Shown here: piece after piece, positions 12,901-24,900 of the stretch
Numbering within the stretch: the stretch's first letter is position 1
Layout of the letters: each line of letters opens with the position of its first letter
Source: Siphonodentalium dalli
Lineage: Eukaryota; Mollusca; Scaphopoda; Gadilida; Siphonodentaliidae
Length of the DNA stretch: 64,000 bases
Direction: 5' to 3'
NCBI GenBank assembly: GCA_032622095.1
Contig: CP136066.1
Location: forward strand, 147,591,559 to 147,655,558
Position numbers and translations under genes: made by a program
Notes under the pieces: generated by a model
Databases searched by the model: none
What the model was told of the DNA's origin: nothing
What the model saw: the letters and a program-made list of their open reading frames with translations, nothing else

Positions 12901-15900
12901 ATTTTTCTGCTTTTATTGAATAAATTTTCTTTGTGAAATCAGGTTATGTTGGAAGATTATTTCTGGTTGTTACAGGTTGTTATGGACACTGTTGTGTTGT
13001 GGCGATCTCTGCAGGATTATAAACACATATTAAAAAACTTTTTGAAAATCTACAAAATTACTGTGATAAATTGATGAAATATTACTACATATCCATCTGT
13101 TCAAGTAAAATATTTCAAATACACCACGCAAAAGACCTTTGACTGTTTCCTACCATCACCCTAATAAATCGGGAAAGAAATCAATTGAATGTAAACGTCT
13201 CCTGGATTGACATCAAGTCAGCCCAACCAAAGGCCAGTGCTCTACCAATGGGAGAGCTTCTAAATAAAGGCGTGTTTTGAGTTTGCATGCAAATAACAAT
13301 TTGACAGTGTTTCAATTGGATCTCAAATTCATCTTGGGAAGTTTCTTTGTGTGTGAATATATAATTACCAAGTATATTCAGGTACCTAATAGGATACTTT
13401 TATCAACAGAATATCGATAAAGAAACAAATATCATAAGAGGTGCATATGTGCACCTGCATGCGATGTTGCTGACATCTAACGGCTAATTTAGCCTAATCT
13501 GAAACCCGCAAGTTTGAAGACTTTCAGCTCATCAAATCTAATTCAGATTGAATGGGAAACTCCACACCTAAACGTGAGCCAATGAAATCAGTCCATACAC
13601 AATGGATGGTTCAAATAATCAATTTCATGACAATAGGGACAACACAAGAGATCTTTGAATATGTATTTTTGGAAGAAGATCGATGCAATATCGCGACGTA
13701 ATTGCTAGTAATTCGTGTTTTTATCGAAAGTCTTTGTACGAATTTTGTTAAATTATGATTCATTCATATAAAACATGAAGACTTTTGGTTTAATTATTTG
13801 TATTTATAAGGCTTTTTGCTATTAAACATTATCTATTATTTTTTTTTCAATCACGAGTTCATGAGTAAACAATGGATACCATAAGCCAACAGTGGATTTG
13901 CATTTTATGTTTCTACTGTTTATGTGTGATAAAATGAAGATAAACAATTGTTTATGGGCACATATTTAGTTTGTCGACAGGTTTATGTTTCCATTAACAT
14001 ACCAACATGAACAACTATTCATAGATCAATTTAACTTAAGTGACACCATGGTTGTTGTTCTGATGATAGTTGATAAACAAAATATATATACATACCTGTT
14101 TGAAACACCCATTTATATCATAACATCAAATGTTTTAAATGCCTGTTGATTAATGTAATTACCTTCATACCTGGCGACGTTGGCTATACGGCGTTGTCTA
14201 ACTACATGTGCTATTGGGAACAGGGTTAATTGTGGGGGAAATGATTAAATAAAAAGTTCAACAAACGACCAGGTTGAACTTATTATCTGAACAATTCCAA
14301 ATGGATCTGCTCGTCAATGAGTATTTAGTATAGAAAAGGTTAAATAAAGTTAATTGTAGAAAAAATATATGAAAAGGAAACTATTTTGAAGAATTTTATA
14401 CTATTTCTAGTAGACTTGTATTTTAATTACTTGTGGTATGACGAAGGTTGGTAACTCCATTCACCGACTATTTTCTTTAATTTATGTTTTGTAAGAATTA
14501 TTGGATATTCTTGGAACTGAAAATTATATGATTAATCAGCCTCTGAACCTGTCATAAGAAAACACAAAACAGAACAAAAATTTTATGTTGGCCGATTTAA
14601 GAACAGGGTTCGCACTACCGCTTGCCAAATGCCAAAATAATTCACATTTGGCAAAAATTCTTTTTAGTTGGCCAAATTTTTGGTCAGCAAGTTCTCATTC
14701 TCACATTAATGTAGAGACAACTTAGTTAGAAATTGGTTGCTTAAAGGCCCAGTTAATTTTCAAACCCATTTGAAAGGGGAAGCTCCAAAACATTGTATTA
14801 CCAACTTATCGGGTGTAATACACTGTGAACATGTTGTTTTTGTTAAGGTACGACATGTTTTCTGTGCTTAAGTTTCATCTGGATTGTACTGCAAAATCTA
14901 TTATTTTCAATGAAAGGGGAATAATTCTATATCTTAATTTGAATTATGTAGCATGCTAGGAGCGAAATGGGGGAAATGTTTCTATGATTTCAGCTATTTT
15001 CTATTAATCTATGGGCACCGTCTGAGACACAGACTTTCCAAATGGTGATGAATTATTGTATTTTAATCATAGTCTATGTCATGGTGGATTGTTATTAAAA
15101 CCCTATATCAAGACACTTTACAAAAAAAAAATCGGTGATTCGAAAATTAAATGGGCCTTTAAACCGGCTACATTGCAGTAATGCTCTAATTAATCGACTC
15201 CTTAACCACAGCAGAATTATGGGTAACTTTTCAGGATTTAGTCGGAAATATGGCTTGTTGCCATTCATTGGAAAGCTCTATGGCTTGTTGCCATTCATTG
15301 GAAAGCTCTCGGTGAGAGCTTTCTGATGAATGGCAACAAGCCATATTTCCGACTAAATCCTGAAAAGTTACCCATAATTCTGCTGCGGTTAAGGAGTCGA
15401 TTAATTAGAGCATTACTGTATGTCAAAAACGAGCTCCATACCAGTTTTCTAGTAGCGGCTTATAGAGGTTAGATTTAACACCTCTATCAACAGGTAGTTA
15501 AACCTTCCATGGCTTGAGGTTCCACAAATTTTGCGAAAACTCTTTGCCAATGCATTCTCTTAGGCCAAACAAAATTATACCTGTGTTTGGGGTCCCACCC
15601 TCTCTGAGAATTAGGGTAGATAAGTAGATTTTTTTATAATTTATTCTGAAATATTTTGGACATTGAAATCGTATTTGATCCCAAAGTACTTAGGATCATA
15701 AAATTCTAGGCGTATCAATGTAAAGTTTAAGTATATAATCCAATAGAGTGTAAAAATATTTTAATTTGATAATTTCATTTGACAAAAACTCAATATCTGG
15801 GCATAGAGGTGATGTAAATTTAATGGAGGCCCAATAAAAAGTTTAGGGTTGGCACCTTTAAGATAGGGTAGGTAGGGAGACCCCAACAGACTTATTTTTT

Positions 15901-18900
15901 ATTTTGGCCTGATATATGCGAATCACCCATAGCAAGCCTCGCATATAAAAGAGAATACATTGGCCTAACAATATTAACCTCAACCTTGTCAGCCAGTGCA
16001 TTCTCTAATATATGCGAGGCTCCCTCTATGTGGGAGACTTGCATATATAAGTGAATGCATTGGCACATGATCTTTAATGCTATAATGCAATTATTTCATA
16101 TCGTTTTGATGCTTTAGAGGGACAACTCTAAATCAAAAATGACTTTGTTAATTTTTCATTAACAAAATCATATTCTTTGACATTTATATCTAGCTTATAT
16201 TTGGTTTTCAACATTTTTTCAACAAAACAGATCAGAAAAGTAAAGAGACTCTTTCATATAATTACCAACAACAAGTCTCTTATATTGTGAATACTCACTA
16301 ATACATTCATCAACATCAATATATTGATCAACTAAAAATTCATTTCATGTTTACCATATCTAGAAAGTACATCTTTATCCTAATTGTAACTATTTGAACT
16401 GGCAATAACACACTCATCTTTTCCAAAATTGAATCATTCTGAAACCTAGACTCTAAGTTAGCAACAATATTATCAATATATAACTCCATAACAGTTTGGA
16501 ATCTTTGTTTCTGTTGATCACAATATCTTAACCCTTTCAATGCCAAGTCCTATTTTTGTATCAACCCATATTCCTTGATAATTTTTCAAATTTATTGATT
16601 ATAATAATGTGATACATTGATGGAAAGAGCTATTAGAGCTCTTTCCATCAATGTATCACATTATTATTATAATCAATAAATTTGAAAAATTATCAAGGAA
16701 ATATGGGTTGATACAAAAATAGGACTTGGCACTGAAAGGGTTAAATTAATTGGCAGAGTTTCATTGGAAGATTAACAAGTAGATTTCTCAGAGTCGAAGC
16801 CATTTAGGTTGAGGTTGGTGTCATCTCAAATGTTTGATTTTGTACCCTCGTTTACTGGGCGCTTGTAAGAATTCCCTTCAACATGAAAGTCTAGCTTATT
16901 TGTGAATGCACCATCACCGTCTTTTAAATCACGCAAAGCTTGGCATGTGCTGATGACCGCAGGACTGATCTTGCTGAAATCAATTGTTTCATATTGGAAT
17001 AGCTTACTCAGTTTACTTAGAAATGGAAGAATGTCATCAACATGTGCAGAAATTCAACAAACTTGTACGGGGTGATCTCATCAAGCAAAGCACTTGCTGT
17101 TCATAATGTTATTTTGAGAAGCTTCCTGCTGTAGTGTGCAGACTAGGGCAGGATAAGTCTGATAGATGCAGTCAACAGCTCTGTGTAAACTTAACCATCT
17201 CACTTGGTGTATTGGTGTATATATTTCAACTTGGGACTTTGCAGAATCTCCTGAATCTCACGAAATTTGTTGTTCCTGAGTGCTGACGACGTGAAAAAGC
17301 TAAAACACCAGCTATATATAGTTTTGTCAAACTGAACCAAGTCCGGTATATTATGAGCAAAATCCAGATTTACACCCTGTCATGACAGATGCACCATCAC
17401 TGGCTATGCCTTCTTCACCCACGTCGCCCTCTCGGCTGGTCCCTGTTTTGATCTTGTTGTAACTGGAGGTCTGGAACCCTGAACACATCTGAACAATATC
17501 TTTAAAATTTTGTATTATATGATTGAACTTCTCAGATATTAAATGATGTAAACATGTTTCTTGTAATAAGGTAATATTATATCTTTATAAACAGATCAAA
17601 ACTTACATATTTGACTTTCATCACTGTTCTGAGGAACGCTTCGTCATTGGCATATTGCTCTAGTTGTCGTAGCTGACTGAGATCTTTTACCCAGCCATCA
17701 CCAATTTTCTGTTAGAAATGAAAATTTATAAGGGCTTACTGTACTAAATCTAAAACAGTGTTCAGATGAATCTGCACACTGTAAGTACCATACATTGGAA
17801 ACTGGAAAAGAAGCAATTTTACTGCTCAAGGCATTACTGAGCCTTTGCATCACATAGGATCTAGTTTTCAAATCCAATGGATACATTATATGGCATGAAA
17901 GTGCGCTTGTAAAACGTCTTCTGTTTTGAAACGTTTCATGAAGAAGTTCTAGTTTTCAGTCAAACAAATATAGCGGTTAGTTTGAAGTGGAGGAAATTAA
18001 CATTCCAATGTGGATTTAACTTCTATCAAATTTGTGAAACTAATAGTTTTTTTAATTTTGGAACTCAGATTAATTAAGCAATTCAAATGTTTTTCAAACT
18101 TGCAACATTCATCTAGTCTGTATTATATATCCCAATTTTAATACAAACTCATAAGTTGTAACGCATCACATGTGTGTGAAGGATAAACCGTAGACAAAGC
18201 AATGTTAACCCCTCCATAACTGGAGCTTCCTGAAATTTTGCAAAAACCCTGTGCCAGAGCATTCTGTTATATAATTGAGTCTCCCATAGGGTGCCTCGCA
18301 TATATAAGAGAACACATTGGCCTAACAATATTTACTGTGACCTTGTAAACCAGTGCATTCTCTTATATATGCGAGGCTCCCTGTGGGAGACTCTCATATA
18401 TAAGAGAATGCTCTGGCACAGGATGTTTAATGTTGCACCAGCGTAGCTCCCATCCTTAAAGGGTTAATAACACAACACAATTGTCTAAACTTTGAGCATA
18501 TGCAGGGCGAGGAGCCTATGTCATTATTGTAATCGCTATACAGTCGATTCAGATAACTGCCATCTGGAACTCATTTTCCTTGTAAATTTCAGTTATAAAT
18601 AATGGTATTTAAAGGTACTCAATCTGATCAGACGGTCCCCATACCATCAAGATACAACAACATTTCTTCAAAATACACTTTAGTTATGAGAATCAATTTA
18701 TTGCAACAAAATAATGCTAACCACTGTCAACTATGGTATCAAATTTCCCAAAACTTTTATAAACATTTTGTTCAATTATCACTAAAAGTATCACAAAATG
18801 TTACCGTATAACCACTTGATTTTAGAGTTACCCATCTTCATCTTCAATTTTTGTCCGAGACCCTCCGTTTGACCACATGTTTCTGGGCCACATATCATTA

Positions 18901-21900
18901 CACATCTCGAGAAATAAGAAATTTCAAAAATCGATATCTGATCAATCTGAGCTACGATGGGTGGGTTCCTCGACTTGTAATCAAAATATTTTTTACCCCC
19001 GATGCCAAAGAAATAGTAATTTAGGAGCATCTGATCGGATTGAGTACCTTTAAAAATTACTGATTTTTGAATGTGCATTGCGAATTCTTAAGCTCATGTA
19101 CTACTTTATCCCCTCAAAAACGTTTATATAAGTTTTAAACAAATTAAAATAGAGACTTGATTGATGACGTATGTTCTTGGCTAGGGTTGGGCGGTATTGA
19201 CGTTTTTAAAAACCGCGATTTTTCCAAAATAACACCGCGATATACGGTTTTATTGAATATTATTATACATGTACTATTGAAAAATATCACGTAAAATCAA
19301 ATTTTAAACGAGAGATATAACACTCCGGGTTTTCGTTATTAGGGATTAAAATTCTACACACTATCGCCAAGCAGTAAATTATAAACTATTCTCAGAATGG
19401 CATGTGTCCATTATATAAAGTTCCTGCATTCTGGAATACGCAACAACATTTAGTGAATTACAGGCTCAAGTTATCACTCCATTGTTTACATTTCAGCACG
19501 CGATTCACATTCCTGTGACGTCATAGCTAAGCACTTGCTCATAGGTTGACAGAGGACCTAGTAGAATTGGGCCAAGCTGGTTCATTCTGGGCTGTCTATC
19601 ACACACAATGAATTACGGAACATTTTAAATTAACTTTTGAACACGGGATTTAGTTAATGGGAGAACTTTATTCATCTGTTATCATAATAATGAAATAATA
19701 ATAGCAAGGTGAAACGGAAGGGAGACAATGCAGCTCAACTATATTTAAAATTGGGGTTGATGGTAGCGAGGTAACGTCCCAAGTGATATACTTCGACCAA
19801 CACCTGCGGGTCACATTCTGCGTCTGCAAATACTCAATGGCGGGCTAGTTGAATGAATGTCACGGATTTGTCAGTCAACCTGAGTCAAATTTTAAGATAT
19901 AATTGAACGACAAATACCGCCGAGTCGAAAAGTTTGGACGAAGTATTGCTCGTGGTGTTACACTGCTATCAGGTTGAATTCGGAAGAAGATACTCCATCG
20001 CTCTACTTCAACCCAAAATACAACCATTGAGTCATTGGTTACAATTGAATACAACAGAGACATAACATGGGAGCGACCGATAAAGGCTGCTTTCAATCAG
20101 CGGTCCGCTTAAGTATTCAACTCAGTATTGGATTGTAATTTGAAACCGTCTTTTGAGGTGATAAAATTGAGGTTACGATATATTGAATTTTTATTTTACA
20201 CACGGTTTCAATACGGTTTTTCTTTTCCAAACCGACTATAGTCAATATATTGAAATACTGCCCAGCCCTATTCTTGACAAGCCTTGAAATAGTGTGTCTG
20301 TCATTTGCAGAATGAGGTTCCCAGAGGGTGAATTTAGTGATGCTACCCCGCATACAATCTGCTGAGGTGTAAGCAGAATGAGGTCCCCAGAGGGTGAATT
20401 TGGTGATGCTAGCCCGCTGAGGGGTAGCATCACTAAATTCACCCTCTGGGGACCTCATTCTGCAAATGACAGGCACACTACAGTCAATTTCGGTTAATAG
20501 AATATGCTCGGTGCAGCAATTTTTTATTCTAATAACCGATTATTTATTAGGCGAATTTGCACCAAAACGTTGACGAGTTGACGATGCACCAAAACATTGT
20601 AATTTGACAATGTACCACTGACTTTACCGATGTTTGTTTGATATAAAAACTTTAAAATACCTGTTATTAAATGTGTATTTACTTCATAATATTGTTCTCT
20701 TTATTGATTGTTTCATATAATATTAAAATATTTGTAATACCATTGTCAGATTGTGTGTTTGTTGTTACTTTTTACCGAGGGAAAATTGTAAAAACATCGA
20801 TCGATAAAAGCACATGTTTAATGTTTACATTGAAGGACTGGTTAGAGTTATTCACCTTTGATCGATAAAAGCACATGTTTAATGTTTACATTGAAGGACT
20901 GGTTAGAGTTATTCACCTTTGATCGAGTGATTGAGGAAGACATTTTATAGAACATGATTTATTTTAAAGCATATAACGGATAAATATTAAATAACAGTGA
21001 CAATATAAACAGTAATAAAAGCATACATAGGCCTAAAGTCCATGGATTTCTCCGTCAGCAACTCGCCAGACATTGGAATGTCTCGGTGTCGGGTGTTGTC
21101 GAACCAGGTAACGAGGGCCTTCTCAACATCTGCAGCTTTGCCGGTTCTCTGTCGTTTCATTAGCGGGTTGGCGTTGGACTCCACTTTCTGCCTGATGTCA
21201 TCCTTCTTCTTGTTGATTTGGCACACTTGGGATTGCGAACAACCAAACTTTTTCGCAATTTCAGTCTGAGAAAACTTCTGGTCTAGTAACTTAATCACTT
21301 CAAACTTATCAGCCAGGGAGAGGTCGTTGCGCTTTCGTTTCGAGTTCATAATGACTGAGTAATTGATTATGACTGGTGTACCCACCGCATCGCATTTATA
21401 ATAGCCCTGGTACGATTTTGTTTTTACAAGTGACACATTAATTTGCCCTTTGTTAGCGGGTGTACTCATTGTTTCCTGACGTGTGACCCTTATGACTTGT
21501 GACCATGACTCAAATACTTAAACAAACACTCTGTCATCATTAATGGGACAATCCTTTGTGTGGAGTGCGAAACGAACACAAGCCTAATTCTTTATGCATG
21601 GTCACGTGATAAGCAGGTGTCTGTTTGACGGCTTGTTTTCATAAGAAACGCACGCACTTCAATTTATCTGTGAATAACATTGCTTTGTGTGGACAATTAA
21701 ATCAAAAATACAACCCAAAGTTATTATTTTCTTCTTCTATAGTGTATGTCAATAATATTTCATTGATATGTCCAAGAATTTATGTCATAAACTATAAAAT
21801 ATGATCGTAAAGCACTCGCTTTTGAAACGTTTTATGTCACCCATTTTCGATCTAATACGATTGTCTGCGGTTTCTTGACATAAACTATAATATTTTGGAT

Positions 21901-24900
21901 GAAATACCTTCAACTAAGTTCTAGAATGCACGAAAATACTGACTTTCAGAGCACATTTTTGCGAATATTCTATTTGATTAAGCGATAGTCCGCTTGGGAG
22001 TCTATTCGAATAAGTAATTAAAAAATACAGATGTACTATTAAAATGGTTTTGGAATCTGAAATATTATTTTAATAAACGAATTATTCGATTAACCGCTAT
22101 TCGATTAATTGGAATTGACTGTATTTCAAGGCTTGGTTCTTGGCCCTGATATATAGACTGGCAACTTACAAAAAATGAATTCAATACAAATTCAGCTTTT
22201 CAAGCCATCAGGTTAAAGTTTCAAAAAATTGTCTCATTCTTCATGTATAAGGAATGTAAGTGCTATCTGTGGTTTATATTGTATTTTAAAGGATAAATAC
22301 AACATGTGTGATGTTAAAGTGATGTGAAACACTCCGGTAGGGTGATCAAATAGAAATGGAGAATAATCTTGTTCAAAGTAGTTATTTTTACAAATATTAT
22401 ATCTAAATTGACAACAGACACCGACATTCTTATTTATTATTTAAATGCAGTGACTGTCGATGGCGTAATCTTTTTCGTTACTTTATCACCGATAGAAGCG
22501 TCCCGATTCGAGTAGTAAATATTTACAATTTAGCGTAGTTCAGGCAATGTTTTCTATGGAGTGGTACGGTCGATTTGCTTGAGATTTTCGGTTATGTTAG
22601 TATAATGATACATTCCTCCAGTTGGCATAGCACCTGAATACTAACTTATCAGTTTCACGCACCCGAACAAGTACATAATATGTCTTTAAACTGACTTCCA
22701 TAAAAAGTTTGTGGTTGTTTTACTACTGGTTTGATCTACAACTTAAACAAAACTGTTTTGGGCAACCTGAAGCCATATTTTGTATTGAATTGAATTTTAA
22801 ACTATTATTTTTGGTACCATTTATTATTGTACGTTCCAACTTTGAAATGAAATACAGATCAAATAAGGTGTGCCCGAGCCTAGGTACAAAATAAATTGAT
22901 GAAATTTAGTGGGGTACTCTGATGATCCTGAACCTTCCAAGGGAATTTTCTCACCTCAGCAAGTAAGTCAGCGAGACCAGGATTACACAGTAGCAGCCAT
23001 CGACGAGGGGTGATTCCGTTCGTCTTATTCTGGAACTTGGTTGGGAAGAACTCATGGAAGTCATGGAAGCTGTAACCAAATGAACAGATAATAGAGGGAT
23101 TTTGCAAACTCATGTTAACATTCAACATCTAGGAATAAAGGCTTTAAAATCCATCAAATGTTTAGAAAATCAAAACATAGCGTTTCTACAGGGATTCAAA
23201 ACTTTTTACGAGAATCAAAATGGGAATCACGAACCACAGATTCCTTAAAAACTGAACTCAATGAAGTATATATATCTCGCATGCTCACCGTTCATGCTGT
23301 CGGCCAATGGGCAATTTTTGTTTTGGAAGACCAAAGAAAATTTCATTTGGCCCGAAATTTTGAAGGCTACAGTCATTGATCAGATCTCCATGAAAACTTT
23401 AATCCCCAGTTGCTCACATGTGTATGAATAACAATTTATCAAAAGTCAAGACATGGATTATTAGCTGATAGGATAGTGCACTTTCCTAATCAAGTAACAA
23501 TACTATACTGTTTTGTGGTTTCAAAGTAAGACGAATCAGTGCTCATTTATGTTGTTAATATACGTTGCTGTTGGACCTTTTTCAGTTTTTGCGGTTCACA
23601 TCCATCTAGAATTGTTTTTTGTTTTTATGCACGTTTCTTTATAGTTTCAGTTTTCTCGATGTTCAACCGCATATTTTGGTTTTTCAATTTGGCCAAAGTT
23701 TCTTAAAAACGGCAAAAAAAAGAAGTCATAAATGGCCAAAAATTGGCATAAGGCAGCATCAGTCGCATGTGAAACAAGAAGATGTAGATACAAAGAAAGA
23801 AGATGTAAATACAAAAGTGTGCAATTTTCATCATGGATCAAACAAATTTTAAAGATCAAAATTTTGACATCAAACTAAAAATATTGACTTAGTAAGACAA
23901 CTTTCAAATTTTTAAATGTTGATTTTATACTAAAAATTCTGACTTCAAACTACCGATATTTAAATAAGAAATTTAGTCTGTGACACATTGATAAGAAATC
24001 ATGACTGCACAATTTACTTGGGATAAAGTTATGGCTTAAATTTTTTACTTTCACCTAAAAATTTAAAACAAATTTTCATAAAAATTAATGGATTTAAGAC
24101 GCTATTTACAGTAATGCTCTAAGTAATCGACTCCCCTAACCACAGCAGAATTATGGGTAACTTTTCAGGATTTAGTCGGAAATATGGCTTGTTGCCATTT
24201 ACCGGAGAGCTTTCCGATGAATGGCAACAAGCCATATATCCGACTAAATCCAGAAAAGTTACCCATAATTCTGCTGTGGTTAAGAAGTTGATTACTTAGA
24301 GCATTACTCTACACATACGTTGTCTTTTGGATGATTTCAGAGTGGATTGCAGCCACACCATTAACAGCATGAGCACCAACAATAGACAAGTAGGCCATGT
24401 TGATTCTCTTTTCTCCTGATTCTTCAACAAGGGACATTCTTCCAATCCTGTGGCTATCACCAGGATACCTCCTAGATACTTCCTGTATAAAAGATGGTAA
24501 AATTTCAAACAAAGCTATTCTGCATGAAATTTTATGAAAAATCTGGCTATCAACGTGGTTTGGTAATTTATTATTCAGCAGTTTTCACGATCTATTTTTA
24601 TTAAAATTAATATACATAAGCCACAAAATCTGAGAAGTGACAAAAAAAAAAAAATGCCAAGTGTGCACAGCATTGAGCAATATCATTTTTTTTTAAATAC
24701 CAACCTTACCTAATGATATGAACAACCAGCGTTATTCAGACATCACTTTTATTCAACAGGAAAGAAAAACAATGATGAATTGGCAATAGTTTCTCTATGA
24801 TATCAGGGTAGATACATCTTGGCAAGACAAAAATTCAGGGATATTCCAAAACATAATTTTTTTAAACTTCCCATGACATATAATTGATGAAATTCCATAA

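Larger units (their letters stand above)
12040..14343. mobile_element. Expanded family-D TTAA element (~2.3 kb) with inserts
   Basis: The ends match the 255-bp element at 7036: TTAACCCTTTCCATAATAA on the left and TTTAGTATAGAAAAGGTTAA on the right. The outer ~110 bases on each side align to it. The interior is ~2 kb longer and holds a smaller GGCCAAA-ended MITE (about 12162-12327), a short minisatellite (12722-12842) and a tRNA-like fragment. No transposase frame is visible, so this is a MITE enlarged by later insertions rather than an autonomous parent. Confidence 0.65.
19181..22135. mobile_element. 8-bp-TSD cruciform MITE (family A) split by two other elements
   Basis: The target duplication GTTCTTGG is at 19173-19180 and 22136-22143. 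The MITE starts CAAGCCTTGAAATAGTGTG and ends with the complement. A hAT-like element occupies 19182-20270 at its first base, and a Tigger element occupies 20481-22121 at a TA near its right end. Without the inserts it resembles the 254-bp copies at 36094 and 37451. The 8-bp duplication indicates a hAT-superfamily origin. Confidence 0.85.

Noticed and set aside
13213-13262. Possible tRNA gene
   Set aside because: A box A-like part is present, but box B and the acceptor stem are missing; called a SINE fragment.
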